From NCBI GenBank assembly GCA_037893225.1, contig JAZGUH010000279.1, positions 2,108,001-2,172,000 of the forward strand: a stretch of DNA of 64,000 bases, read 5' to 3'. The notes beneath the pieces are model-generated. The model was not told the DNA's origin. It ran no database searches and worked only from the letters and a program-made list of their open reading frames with translations. The translations under genes were made by a program, and so were the position numbers. Positions 11,361 to 25,271 of the stretch are shown one piece after another. This stretch comes from Hippasteria phrygiana (Eukaryota > Echinodermata > Asteroidea > Valvatida > Goniasteridae). Numbering within the stretch: the stretch's first letter is position 1; every line of letters starts with the position of its first letter.

Positions 11361-13679
11361 GTAGCGCCAGATCTAAGCTATCCATACATGTCAAAATTAC
11401 TGTATTTGGTTGATATTTCATGCAATTATGAATGAGTAAAGCAAGTCCATACCCCAGGGAATTTGACATGCACGGAGCAATAAATAGACGGTAATATGTA
11501 CACAGATGTTGGCCGGAAAGAAAATAAACATTGCGAGGTTTGAATTTTCTCCACAAGTTTTAACTCTAAGAAGCCGCCGATGATTGCAACATGTAGCGCC
11601 AGATCTAAGCTATCCATACATGTCAAAAATACTGCATTTGGTTGATATTTCATGCAATTATGAATGAATAAAGCAAGTCTATACCCCAGGGAATTTGACA
11701 TGCATGGAGCAATAAATAGACGGTAATATGTACACAGATGTTGGCCGGAAAGAAAATAAACATTGCGAGGTTTGAATTTTCTCCACAAGTTTTAACTCTG
11801 GGAAGCCGCCGATGATTGCAACATGTAGCGCCAGATCTAAGCTATCCATACATGTCAAAATTACTGTATTTGGTTGATATTTCATGCAATTATGAATGAG
11901 TAAAGCAAGTCCATACCCCAGGGAATTTGACATGCATGGAGCAATAAATAGACGGTAATATGTACACAGATGTTGGCCGGAAAGAAAATAAACATTGCGA
12001 GGTTTGAATTTTCTCCACAAGTTTTAACTCTAAGAAGCCGCCGATGATTGCAACATGTAGCGCCAGATCTAAGCTATACATACATGTCAAAATTACTGTA
12101 TTTGGTTGATATTTCATGCAACTATGAATGAGTAAAGCAAGTCCATACCCCAGGGAATTTGACATGCATGGAGCAATAAATAGACGGTAATATGTACACA
12201 GATATTGGCCGGGAAGAAAATAAACATTGCGAGGTTTGAATTTTCTCCACAAGTTTTAACTCTGGGAAGCCGCCGATGATTGCAACATGTAGCGCCAGAT
12301 CTAAGCTATACATACATGTCAAAATTACTGCATTTGGTTGATATTTCATGCAATTATGAATGAGTAAAGCAAGTCCATACCCCAGGGAATTTGACAGGCA
12401 TGGAGCAATAAATAGACGGTAATATGTACACAGATGTTGGCCGGAAAGAAAATAAACATTGCGAGGTTTGAATTTTCTCCACAAGTTTTAACTCTAGGCA
12501 GCCGCCGATGATTGCAACATGTAGCGCCAGATCTAAGCTATCCATACATGTCAAAATTACTGTATTTGGTTGATATTTCATGCAATTATGAATGAGTAAA
12601 GCAAGTCCATACCCCAGGGAATTTGACAGGCATGGAGCAATAAATAGACGGTAATATGCACACAGATGTTGGCCGGAAAGAAAATAAACATTGCGAGGTT
12701 TGAATTTTCTCTACAAGTTTTAACTCTATGAAGCCGCCGATGATTGCAACATGTAGCGCCAGATCTAAGCTATCCATACATGTCAAAATTACTGTATTTG
12801 GTTGATATTTCATGCAATTATGAATGAATAAAGCAAGTCCATACCCCAGGGAATTTGACATGCATGGAGCAATAAATAGACGGTAACATGTACACAGATG
12901 TTGGCCGGAAAGAAAATAAACATTGCGAGGTTTGAATTTTCTCTACAAGTTTAAACTCTAGGAAGCCGCCGATGATTGCAACATGTAGCGCCAGATCTAA
13001 GCTATCCATACATGTCAAAATTACTGTATTTGGTTGATATTTCATGCAATTATGAATGAGTAAAGCAAGTCCATACCCAGGGAATTTGACATGCATGGAG
13101 CAATAAATAGACGGTAATATGTACACAGATGTTGGCCGGAAAGAAAATAAACATTGCGAGGTTTGAATTTTCTCCACAAGTTTTAACTCTAGGCAGCCGC
13201 CGATGATTGCAACATGTAGCGCCAGATCTAAGCTATCCATACATGTCAAAATTACTGTATTTGGTTGATATTTCATGCAATTATGAATGAGTAAAGCAAG
13301 TCCATACCCAAGGGAATTTGACAGGCATGGAGCAATAAATAGAAGGTAATATGCACACAGATGTTGGCCGGAAAGAAAATAAACATTGCGAGGTTTGAAT
13401 TTTCTCCACAAGTTTTAACTCTAGGAAGCCGCCGATGATTGCAACATGTAGCGCCAGATCTAAGCTATCCATACATGTCAAAATTACTGTATTTGGTTGA
13501 TATTTCATGCAATTATGAATGAGTAAAGCAAGTCCATACCCCAGGGAATTTGACATGCATGGAGCAATAAATAGACGGTAATATGTACACAGATGTTGGC
13601 CGGAAAGAAAATAAACATTGCGAGGTTTGAATTTTCTCCACAAGTTTTAACTCTAGGCAGCCGCCGATGATTGCAACAT
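11361..13679. repeat. Ten-unit block (2,319 bp), copy 2 of 1856-4174
   Basis: All the private markers of 1856-4174 recur here in the same order at an offset of 9,505 bp, including CATGCACGG near 11467, AGATATTGGCCGGGA near 12201 and GTTTAAACTC near 12950. The offset equals 41 units less seven one-base deletions. The match breaks at the next unit, where the array passes into a truncated unit. Confidence 0.8.
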
Positions 13680-16152
13680 GTAGCGCCAGATCTAAGCTAT
13701 CCATACATGTCAAAATTACTGTATTTGGTTGATATTTCATGCAATTATGAATGAGTAAAGCAAGTCCATACCCCAGGGAATTTGACATGCATGGAGCAAT
13801 AAATAGACGGTAATATGTACACAGATGTTGGCCGGAAAGAAAATAAACATTGCGAGGTTTGAATTTTCTCCACAAGTTTTAACTCTGGGAAGCCGCCGAT
13901 GATGAATGAGTAAAGCAAGTCCATACCCCAGGGAATTTGACATGCATGGAGCAATAAATATACGGTAATATGTACACAGATGTTGGCCGGAAAGAAAATA
14001 AACATTGCGAGGTTTGAATTTTCTCCACAAGTTTTAACTCTAAGAAGCCGCCGATGATTGCAACATGTAGCGCCAGATCTAAGCTATCCATACATGTCAA
14101 AAATACTGCATTTGGTTGATATTTCATGCAATTATGAATGAATAAAGCAAGTCTATACCCCAGGGAATTTGACATGCATGGAGCAATAAATAGACGTAAT
14201 ATGTACACAGATGTTGGCCGGAAAGAAAATAAACATTGCGAGGTTTGAATTTTCTCCACAAGTTTTAACTCTGGGAAGCCGCCGATGATTGCAACATGTA
14301 GCGCCAGATCTAAGCTATCCATACATGTCAAAATTACTGTATTTGGTTGATATTTCATGCAATTATGAATGAGTAAAGCAAGTCCATACCCCAGGGAATT
14401 TGACATGCATGGAGCAATAAATAGACGGTAATATGTACACAGATGTTGGCCGGAAAGAAAATAAACATTGCGAGGTTTGAATTTTCTCCACAAGTTTTAA
14501 CTCTAAGAAGCCGCCGATGATTGCAACATGTAGCGCCAGATCTAAGCTATACATACTTGTCAAAATTACTGTATTTGGTTGATATTTCATGCAACTATGA
14601 ATGAGTAAAGCAAGTCCATACCCCAGGGAATTTGACATGCATGGAGCAATAAATAGACGGTAATATGTACACAGATGTTGGCCGGAAAGAAAATAAACAT
14701 TGCGAGGTTTGAATTTTCTCCACAAGTTTTAACTCTGGGAAGCCGCCGATGATTGCAACATGTAGCGCCAGATCTAAGCTATACATACATGTCAAAATTA
14801 CTGCATTTGGTTGATATTTCATGCAATTATGAATGAGTAAAGCAAGTCCATACCCCAGGGAATTTGACAGGCATGGAGCAATAAATAGACGGTAATATGT
14901 ACACAGATGTTGGCCGGAAAGAAAATAAACATTGCGAGGTTTGAATTTTCTCCACAAGTTTTAACTCTAGGCAGCCGCCGATGATTGCAACATGTAGCGC
15001 CAGATCTAAGCTATCCATACATGTCAAAATTAATGTATTTGGTTGATATTTCATGCAATTATGAATGAGTAAAGCAAGTCCATACCCCAGGGAATTTGAC
15101 AGGCATGGAGCAATAAATAGACGGTAATATGCACACAGATGTTGGCCGGAAAGAAAATAAACATTGCGAGGTTTGAATTTTCTCTACAAGTTTTAACTCT
15201 AAGAAGCCGCCGATGATTGCAACATGTAGCGCCAGATCTAAGCTATCCATACATGTCAAAATTACTGTATTTGGTTGATATTTCATGCAATTATGAATGA
15301 ATAAAGCAAGTCCATACCCCAGGGAATTTGACATGCATGGAGCAATAAATAGACGGTAACATGTACACAGATGTTGGCCGGAAAGAAAATAAACATTGCG
15401 AGGTTTGAATTTTCTCTACAAGTTTTAACTCTAGGAAGCCGCCGATGATTGCAACATGTAGCGCCAGATCTAAGCTATCCATACATGTCAAAATTACTGT
15501 ATTTGGTTGATATTTCATGCAATTATGAATGAGTAAAGCAAGTCCATACCCAGGGAATTTGACATGCATGGAGCAATAAATAGACGGTAATATGTACACA
15601 GATGTTGGCCGGAAAGAAAATAAACATTGCGAGGTTTGAATTTTCTCCACAAGTTTTAACTCTAGGCAGCCGCCGATGATTGCAACATGTAGCGCCAGAT
15701 CTAAGCTATCCATACATGTCAAAATTACTGTATTTGGTTGATATTTCATGCAATTATGAATGAGTAAAGCAAGCCCATACCCCAGGGAATTTGACAGGCA
15801 TGGAGCAATAAATAGAAGGTAATATGCACACAGATGTTGGCCGGAAAGAAAATAAACATTGCGAGGTTTGAATTTTCTCCACAAGTTTTAACTCTAGGAA
15901 GCCGCCGATGATTGCAACATGTAGCGCCAGATCTAAGCTATCCATACATGTCAAAATTACTGTATTTGGTTGATATTTCATGCAATTATGAATGAGTAAA
16001 GCAAGTCCATACCCCAGGGAATTTGACATGCATGGAGCAATAAATAGACGGTAATATGTACACAGATGTTGGCCGGAAAGAAAATAAACATTGCGAGGTT
16101 TGAATTTTCTCCACAAGTTTTAACTCTGGGAAGCCGCCGATGATTGCAACAT
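13448..16152. repeat. 2,705-bp module, copy 1 (divergent)
   Basis: The order is one CATG/AGGC unit, the truncated pair, a GTCTATACC unit with AGACGTAAT (231 bp), then eight units making the 1,855-bp 8-mer. The same order and total length recur at 30290, 33227 and 42653. This copy differs from the other three: it has CTAAGAAG and CTAAGCTATCC near 15200-15240 where they have CTAGGGAG and CTAAGTTATCC, and it has TACTTGTC near 14556. Confidence 0.75.
13680..14066. repeat. Truncated monomer junction, copy 1 (77-bp deletion)
   Basis: The sequence jumps from monomer position 224 (base 13903) to position 70 of the next unit (base 13904), so two units span 387 bp and not 464. A 2-base AT overlap is shared at the breakpoint. 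The downstream partial unit also carries AAATATACGG in place of AAATAGACGG. Both features recur at all six copies, which points to one ancestral event. Confidence 0.9.
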
Positions 16153-16384
16153 GTAGCGCCAGATCTAAGCTATACATACATGTCAAAATTACTGCATTTG
16201 GTTGATATTTCATGCAATTATGAATGAGTAAAGCAAGTCCATACCCCAGGGAATTTGACAGGCATGGAGCAATAAATAGACGGTAATATGTACACAGATG
16301 TTGGCCGGAAAGAAAATAAACATTGCGAGGTTTGAATTTTCTCCACAAGTTTTAACTCTAGGCAGCCGCCGATGATTGCAACAT
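16153..16384. repeat. Single TACATAC/CAGG/AGGC unit
   Basis: This full-length unit has CTATACATAC, TTACTGCAT, CAGG, GTAC and AGGC. It separates the 8-mer from the 12-unit block and is the same type as units at 2784 and 14762. Confidence 0.7.
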
Positions 16385-19140
16385 GTAGCGCCAGATCTAA
16401 GCTATCCATACATGTCAAAATTACTGTATTTGGTTGATATTTCATGCAATTATGAATGAGTAAAGCAAGTCATACCCTAGGGAATTTGACAGGCATGGAG
16501 CAATAAATAGAAGGTAATATGCACACAGATGTTGGCCGGAAAGAAAATAAACATTGCGAGGTTTGAATTTTCTCCACAAGTTTTAACTCTAGGCAGCCGC
16601 CGATGATTGCAACATGTAGCGCCAGATCTAAGCTATCCATACATGTCAAAATTACTGTATTTGGTTGATATTTCATGCAATTATGAATGAGTAAAGCAAG
16701 TCCATACCCCAGGGAATTTGACAGGCATGGAGCAATAAATAGAAGGTAATATGCACACAGATGTTGGCCGGAAAGAAAATAAACATTGCGAGGTTTGAAT
16801 TTTCTCCACAAGTTTTAACTCTAGGAAGCCGCCGATGATTGCAACATGTAGCGCCAGATCTAAGCTATCCATACATGTCAAAATTACTGTATTTGGTTGA
16901 TATTTCATGCAATTATGAATGAGTAAAGCAAGTCATACCCTAGGGAATTTGACATGCATGGAGCAATAAATAGAAGGTAATATGCACACAGATGTTGGCC
17001 GGAAAGAAAATAAACATTGCGAGGTTTGAATTTTCTCCACAAGTTTTAACTCTAAGAAGCCGCCGATGATTGCAACATGTAGCGCCAGATCTAAGCTATC
17101 CATACATGTCAAAAATACTGCATTTGGTTGATATTTCATGCAATTATGAATGAATAAAGCAAGTCTATACCCCAGGGAATTTGACATGCATGGAGCAATA
17201 AATAGACGGTAATATGTACACAGATGTTGGCCGGAAAGAAAATAAACATTGCGAGGTTTGAATTTTCTCCACAAGTTTTAACTCTGGGAAGCCGCCGATG
17301 ATTGCAACATGTAGCGCCAGATCTAAGCTATCCATACATGTCAAAATTACTGTATTTGGTTAATATTTCATGCAATTATGAATGAGTAAAGCAAGTCCAT
17401 ACCCCAGGGAATTTGACATGCATGGAGCAATAAATAGACGGTAATATGTACACAGATGTTGGCCGGAAAGAAAATAAACATTGCGAGGTTTGAATTTTCT
17501 CCACAAGTTTTAACTCTAAGAAGCCGCCGATGATTGCAACATGTAGCGCCAGATCTAAGCTATACATACATGTCAAAATTACTGTATTTGGTTGATATTT
17601 CATGCAACTATGAATGAGTAAAGCAAGTCCATACCCCAGGGAATTTGACATGCATGGAGCAATAAATAGACGGTAATATGTACACAGATATTGGCCGGGA
17701 AGAAAATAAACATTGCGAGGTTTGAATTTTCTCCACAAGTTTTAACTCTGGGAAGCCGCCGATGATTGCAACATGTAGCGCCAGATCTAAGCTATACATA
17801 CATGTCAAAATTACTGCATTTGGTTGATATTTCATGCAATTATGAATGAGTAAAGAAAGTCCATACCCCAGGGAATTTGACATGCATGGAGCAATAAATA
17901 GACGGTAATATGTACACAGATGTTGGCCGGAAAGAACATAAACATTGCGAGGTTTGAATTTTCTCCACAAGTTTTAACTCTGGGAAGCCGCCGATGATTG
18001 CAACATGTAGCGCCAGATCTAAGCTATACATACATGTCAAAATTACTGCATTTGGTTGATATTTCATGCAATTATGAATGAGTAAAGCAAGTCCATACCC
18101 CAGGGAATTTGACAGGCATGGAGCAATAAATAGACGGTAATATGTACACAGATGTTGGCCGGAAAGAAAATAAACATTGCGAGGTTTGAATTTTCTCCAC
18201 AAGTTTTAACTCTAGGCAGCCGCCGATGATTGCAACATGTAGCGCCAGATCTAAGCTATCCATACATGTCAAAATTAATGTATTTGGTTGATATTTCATG
18301 CAATTATGAATGAGTAAAGCAAGTCCATACCCCAGGGAATTTGACAGGCATGGAGCAATAAATAGACGGTAATATGCACACAGATGTTGGCCGGAAAGAA
18401 AATAAACATTGCGAGGTTTGAATTTTCTCTACAAGTTTTAACTCTATGAAGCCGCCGATGATTGCAACATGTAGCGCCAGATCTAAGCTATCCATACATG
18501 TCAAAATTACTGTATTTGGTTGATATTTCATGCAATTATGAATGAATAAAGCAAGTCCATACCCCAGGGAATTTGACATGCATGGAGCAATAAATAGACG
18601 GTAACATGTACACAGATGTTGGCCGGAAAGAAAATAAACATTGCGAGGTTTGAATTTTCTCTACAAGTTTTAACTCTAGGAAGCCGCCGATGATTGCAAC
18701 ATGTAGCGCCAGATCTAAGCTATCCATACATGTCAAAATTACTGTATTTGGTTGATATTTCATGCAATTATGAATGAGTAAAGCAAGTCCATACCCAGGG
18801 AATTTGACATGCATGGAGCAGATGTTGGCCGGAAAGAAAATAAACATTGCGAGGTTTGAATTTTCTCCACAAGTTTTAACTCTAGGCAGCCGCCGATGAT
18901 TGCAACATGTAGCGCCAGATCTAAGCTATCCATACATGTCAAAATTACTGTACTTGGTTGATATTTCATGCAATTATGAATGAGTAAAGCAAGTCCATAC
19001 CCAAGGGAATTTGACAGGCATGGAGCAATAAATAGAAGGTAATATGCACACAGATGTTGGCCGGAAAGAAAATAAACATTGCGAGGTTTGAATTTTCTCC
19101 ACAAGTTTTAACTCTAGGAAGCCGCCGATGATTGCAACAT
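16385..19140. repeat. Higher-order repeat, 12-unit form (2,756 bp)
   Basis: The order of markers is TCATACCCTAG, then a second TCATACCCTAG unit with CATG, GTCTATACC, GGTTAATATT, AGATATTGGCCGGGA, an extra unit (17775-18006), TACATAC/AGGC, AATTAATGTAT, CGGTAACATG, a 25-bp deletion and GTACTTGG. The next two blocks repeat this order with 11 and 10 units. The extra unit here has private changes AAAGAAAG and AGAACATAAAC. Confidence 0.8.
18703..18908. repeat. 206-bp monomer with 25-bp internal deletion, copy 1
   Basis: GGAGCA at 18820 joins directly to GATGTTGG, removing monomer positions 120-144. A CA dinucleotide is shared at the breakpoint. The unit also has the one-base deletion CATACCCAGGG. 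The same double change occurs at 21227 and 23519 and marks the 10-12 unit repeats. Confidence 0.9.
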
Positions 19141-21664
19141 GTAGCGCCAGATCTAAGCTATCCATACATGTCAAAATTACTGTATTTGGTTGATATTTCA
19201 TGCAATTATGAATGAGTAAAGCAAGTCATACCCTAGGGAATTTGACAGGCATGGAGCAATAAATAGAAGGTAATATGCACACAGATGTTGGCCGGAAAGA
19301 AAATAAACATTGCGAGGTTTGAATTTTCTCCACAAGTTTTAACTCTAGGCAGCCGCCGATGATTGCAACATGTAGCGCCAGATCTAAGCTATCCATACAT
19401 GTCAAAATTACTGTATTTGGTTGATATTTCATGCAATTATGAATGAGTAAAGCAAGTCCATACCCCAGGGAATTTGACAGGCATGGAGCAATAAATAGAA
19501 GGTAATATGCACACAGATGTTGGCCGGAAAGAAAATAAACATTGCGAGGTTTGAATTTTCTCCACAAGTTTTAACTCTAGGAAGCCGCCGATGATTGCAA
19601 CATGTAGCGCCAGATCTAAGCTATCCATACATGTCAAAATTACTGTATTTGGTTGATATTTCATGCAATTATGAATGAGTAAAGCAAGTCATACCCTAGG
19701 GAATTTGACATGCATGGAGCAATAAATAGAAGGTAATATGCACACAGATGTTGGCCGGAAAGAAAATAAACATTGCGAGGTTTGAATTTTCTCCACAAGT
19801 TTTAACTCTAAGAAGCCGCCGATGATTGCAACATGTAGCGCCAGATCTAAGCTATCCATACATGTCAAAAATACTGCATTTGGTTGATATTTCATGCAAT
19901 TATGAATGAATAAAGCAAGTCTATACCCCAGGGAATTTGACATGCATGGAGCAATAAATAGACGGTAATATGTACACAGATGTTGGCCGGAAAGAAAATA
20001 AACATTGCGAGGTTTGAATTTTCTCCACAAGTTTTAACTCTGGGAAGCCGCCGATGATTGCAACATGTAGCGCCAGATCTAAGCTATCCATACATGTCAA
20101 AATTACTGTATTTGGTTAATATTTCATGCAATTATGAATGAGTAAAGCAAGTCCATACCCCAGGGAATTTGACATGCATGGAGCAATAAATAGACGGTAA
20201 TATGTACACAGATGTTGGCCGGAAAGAAAATAAACATTGCGAGGTTTGAATTTTCTCCACAAGTTTTAACTCTAAGAAGCCGCCGATGATTGCAACATGT
20301 AGCGCCAGATCTAATCTATACATACATGTCAAAATGACTGTATTTGGTTGATATTTCATGCAACTATGAATGAGTAAAGCAAGTCCATACCCCAGGGAAT
20401 TTGACATGCATGGAGCAATAAATAGACGGTAATATGTACACAGATATTGGCCGGGAAGAAAATAAACATTGCGAGGTTTGAATTTTCTCCACAAGTTTTA
20501 ACTCTGGGAAGCCGCCGATGATTGCAACATGTAGCGCCAGATCTAAGCTATACATACATGTCAAAATTACTGCATTTGGTTGATATTTCATGCAATTATG
20601 AATGAGTAAAGCAAGTCCATACCCCAGGGAATTTGACAGGCATGGAGCAATAAATAGACGGTAATATGTACACAGATGTTGGCCGGAAAGAAAATAAACA
20701 TTGCGAGGTTTGAATTTTCTCCACAAGTTTTAACTCTAGGCAGCCGCCGATGATTGCAACATGTAGCGCCAGATCTAAGCTATCCATACATGTCAAAATT
20801 AATGTATTTGGTTGATATTTCATGCAATTATGAATGAGTAAAGCAAGTCCATACCCCAGGGAATTTGACAGGCATGGAGCAATAAATAGACGGTAATATG
20901 CACACAGATGTTGGCCGGAAAGAAAATAAACATTGCGAGGTTTGAATTTTCTCTACAAGTTTTAACTCTATGAAGCCGCCGATGATTGCAACATGTAGCG
21001 CCAGATCTAAGCTATCCATACATGTCAAAATTACTGTATTTGGTTGATATTTCATGCAATTATGAATGAATAAAGCAAGTCCATACCCCAGGGAATTTGA
21101 CATGCATGGAGCAATAAATAGACGGTAACATGTACACAGATGTTGGCCGGAAAGAAAATAAACATTGCGAGGTTTGAATTTTCTCTACAAGTTTTAACTC
21201 TAGGAAGCCGCCGATGATTGCAACATGTAGCGCCAGATCTAAGCTATCCATACATGTCAAAATTACTGTATTTGGTTGATATTTCATGCAATTATGAATG
21301 AGTAAAGCAAGTCCATACCCAGGGAATTTGACATGCATGGAGCAGATGTTGGCCGGAAAGAAAATAAACATTGCGAGGTTTGAATTTTCTCCACAAGTTT
21401 TAACTCTAGGCAGCCGCCGATGATTGCAACATGTAGCGCCAGATCTAAGCTATCCATACATGTCAAAATTACTGTACTTGGTTGATATTTCATGCAATTA
21501 TGAATGAGTAAAGCAAGTCCATACCCAAGGGAATTTGACAGGCATGGAGCAATAAATAGAAGGTAATATGCACACAGATGTTGGCCGGAAAGAAAATAAA
21601 CATTGCGAGGTTTGAATTTTCTCCACAAGTTTTAACTCTAGGAAGCCGCCGATGATTGCAACAT
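19141..21664. repeat. Higher-order repeat, 11-unit form (2,524 bp)
   Basis: This block repeats the previous one but lacks its extra unit, so it is exactly 232 bp shorter. Private changes include CTAATCTATAC near 20312 and AAAATGACTG near 20331. All other block markers are kept in order. Confidence 0.8.
21227..21432. repeat. 206-bp monomer with 25-bp internal deletion, copy 2
   Basis: It has the same breakpoint (base 21344 to 21345) and the same CATACCCAGGG deletion as the copy 2,524 bp upstream. Confidence 0.9.
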
Positions 21665-23956
21665 GTAGCGCCAGATCTAAGCTATCCATACATGTCAAAA
21701 TTACTGTATTTGGTTGATATTTCATGCAATTATGAATGAGTAAAGCAAGTCATACCCTAGGGAATTTGACAGGCATGGAGCAATAAATAGAAGGTAATAT
21801 GCACACAGATGTTGGCCGGAAAGAAAATAAACATTGCGAGGTTTGAATTTTCTCCACAAGTTTTAACTCTAGGCAGCCGCCGATGATTGCAACATGTAGC
21901 GCCAGATCTAAGCTATCCATACATGTCAAAATTACTGTATTTGGTTGATATTTCATGCAATTATGAATGAGTAAAGCAAGTCCATACCCCAGGGAATTTG
22001 ACAGGCATGGAGCAATAAATAGAAGGTAATATGCACACAGATGTTGGCCGGAAAGAAAATAAACATTGCGAGGTTTGAATTTTCTCCACAAGTTTTAACT
22101 CTAGGAAGCCGCCGATGATTGCAACATGTAGCGCCAGATCTAAGCTATCCATACATGTCAAAATTACTGTATTTGGTTGATATTTCATGCAATTATGAAT
22201 GAGTAAAGCAAGTCATACCCTAGGGAATTTGACATGCATGGAGCAATAAATAGAAGGTAATATGCACACAGATGTTGGCCGGAAAGAAAATAAACATTGC
22301 GAGGTTTGAATTTTCTCCACAAGTTTTAACTCTAAGAAGCCGCCGATGATTGCAACATGTAGCGCCAGATCTAAGCTATCCATACATGTCAAAAATACTG
22401 CATTTGGTTGATATTTCATGCAATTATGAATGAATAAAGCAAGTCTATACCCCAGGGAATTTGACATGCATGGAGCAATAAATAGACGGTAATATGTACA
22501 CAGATGTTGGCCGGAAAGAAAATAAACATTGCGAGGTTTGAATTTTCTCCACAAGTTTTAACTCTGGGAAGCCGCCGATGATTGCAACATGTAGCGCCAG
22601 ATCTAAGCTATACATACATGTCAAAATTACTGTATTTGGTTAATATTTCATGCAATTATGAATGAGTAAAGCAAGTCCATACCCCAGGGAATTTGACATG
22701 CATGGAGCAATAAATAGACGGTAATATGTACACAGATGTTGGCCGGAAAGAAAATAAACATTGCGAGGTTTGAATTTTCTCCACAAGTTTTAACTCTAAG
22801 AAGCCGCCGATGATTGCAACATGTAGCGCCAGATCTAAGCTATACATACATGTCAAAATTACTGTATTTGGTTGATATTTCATGCAACTATGAATGAGTA
22901 AAGCAAGTCCATACCCCAGGGAATTTGACATGCATGGAGCAATAAATAGACGGTAATATGTACACAGATATTGGCCGGGAAGAAAATAAACATTGCGAGG
23001 TTTGAATTTTCTCCACAAGTTTTAACTCTGGGAAGCCGCCGATGATTGCAACATGTAGCGCCAGATCTAAGCTATCCATACATGTCAAAATTAATGTATT
23101 TGGTTGATATTTCATGCAATTATGAATGAGTAAAGCAAGTCCATACCCCAGGGAATTTGACAGGCATGGAGCAATAAATAGACGGTAATATGCACACAGA
23201 TGTTGGCCGGAAAGAAAATAAACATTGCGAGGTTTGAATTTTCTCTACAAGTTTTAACTCTATGAAGCCGCCGATGATTGCAACATGTAGCGCCAGATCT
23301 AAGCTATCCATACATGTCAAAATTACTGTATTTGGTTGATATTTCATGCAATTATGAATGAATAAAGCAAGTCCATACCCCAGGGAATTTGACATGCATG
23401 GAGCAATAAATAGACGGTAACATGTACACAGATGTTGGCCGGAAAGAAAATAAACATTGCGAGGTTTGAATTTTCTCTACAAGTTTTAACTCTAGGAAGC
23501 CGCCGATGATTGCAACATGTAGCGCCAGATCTAAGCTATCCATACATGTCAAAATTACTGTATTTGGTTGATATTTCATGCAATTATGAATGAGTAAAGC
23601 AAGTCCATACCCAGGGAATTTGACATGCATGGAGCAGATGTTGGCCGGAAAGAAAATAAACATTGCGAGGTTTGAATTTTCTCCACAAGTTTTAACTCTA
23701 GGCAGCCGCCGATGATTGCAACATGTAGCGCCAGATCTAAGCTATCCATACATGTCAAAATTACTGTACTTGGTTGATATTTCATGCAATTATGAATGAG
23801 TAAAGCAAGTCCATACCCAAGGGAATTTGACAGGCATGGAGCAATAAATAGAAGGTAATATGCACACAGATGTTGGCCGGAAAGAAAATAAACATTGCGA
23901 GGTTTGAATTTTCTCCACAAGTTTTAACTCTAGGAAGCCGCCGATGATTGCAACAT
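21665..23956. repeat. Higher-order repeat, 10-unit form (2,292 bp)
   Basis: This third copy lacks the TACATAC/AGGC unit found at 20531 in the second copy and is again 232 bp shorter. The unit at 22591 has TACATAC where the two earlier copies have TCCATAC, which suggests conversion from a neighbouring unit. Confidence 0.8.
23519..23724. repeat. 206-bp monomer with 25-bp internal deletion, copy 3
   Basis: The breakpoint lies at 23636/23637, with the same deleted interval and the same linked CATACCCAGGG as the two upstream copies. Confidence 0.9.
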
Positions 23957-24188
23957 GTAGCGCCAGATCTAAGCTATCCATACCTGTCAAAATTACTGTA
24001 TTTGGTTGATATTTCATGCAATTATGAATGAGTAAAGCAAGTCCATACCCCAGGGAATTTGACATGCATGGAGCAATAAATAGACGGTAATATGTACACA
24101 GATGTTGGCCGGAAAGAAAATAAACATTGCGAGGTTTGAATTTTCTCCACAAGTTTTAACTCTAGGCAGCCGCCGATGATTGCAACAT

Positions 24189-24575
24189 GTAGCGCCAGAT
24201 CTAAGCTATCCATACATGTCAAAATTACTGTATTTGGTTGATATTTCATGCAATTATGAATGAGTAAAGCAAGTCCATACCCCAGGGAATTTGACATGCA
24301 TGGAGCAATAAATAGACGGTAATATGTACACAGATGTTGGCCGGAAAGAAAATAAACATTGCGAGGTTTGAATTTTCTCCACAAGTTTTAACTCTGGGAA
24401 GCCGCCGATGATGAATGAGTAAAGCAAGTCCATACCCCAGGGAATTTGACATGCATGGAGCAATAAATATACGGTAATATGTACACAGATGTTGGCCGGA
24501 AAGAAAATAAACATTGCGAGGTTTGAATTTTCTCCACAAGTTTTAACTCTAAGAAGCCGCCGATGATTGCAACAT
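24189..24575. repeat. Truncated monomer junction, copy 2
   Basis: Base 24412 (monomer position 224) joins base 24413 (position 70). The 387-bp length and the linked AAATATACGG match copy 1. Confidence 0.9.
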
Positions 24576-25271
24576 GTAGCGCCAGATCTAAGCTATCCAT
24601 ACATGTCAAAAATACTGCATTTGGTTGATATTTCATGCAATTATGAATGAGTAAAGCAAGTCCATACCCAAGGGAATTTGACAGGCATGGAGCAATAAAT
24701 AGACGGTAATATGTACACAGATGTTGGCCGGAAAGAAAATAAACATTGCGAGGTTTGAATTTTCTCCACAAGTTTTAACTCTAGGCAGCCGCCGATGATT
24801 GCAACATGTAGCGCCAGATCTAAGCTATCCATACATGTCAAAATTACTGTATTTGGTTGATATTTCATGCAATTATGAATGAGTAAAGCAAGTCCATACC
24901 CAAGGGAATTTGACAGGCATGGGGCAATAAATAGAAGGTAATATGCACACAGATGTTGGCCGGAAAGAAAATAAACATTGCGAGGTTTGAATTTTCTCCA
25001 CAAGTTTTAACTCTAGGAAGCCGCCGATGATTGCAACATGTAGCGCCAGATCTAAGCTATCCATACATGTCAAAATTACTGTATTTGGTTGATATTTCAT
25101 GCAATTATGAATGAGTAAAGCAAGTCCATACCCCAGGGAATTTGACATGCATGGAGCAATAAATAGACGGTAATATGTACACAGATGTTGGCCGGAAAGA
25201 AAATAAACATTGCGAGGTTTGAATTTTCTCCACAAGTTTTAACTCTAGGCAGCCGCCGATGATTGCAACAT

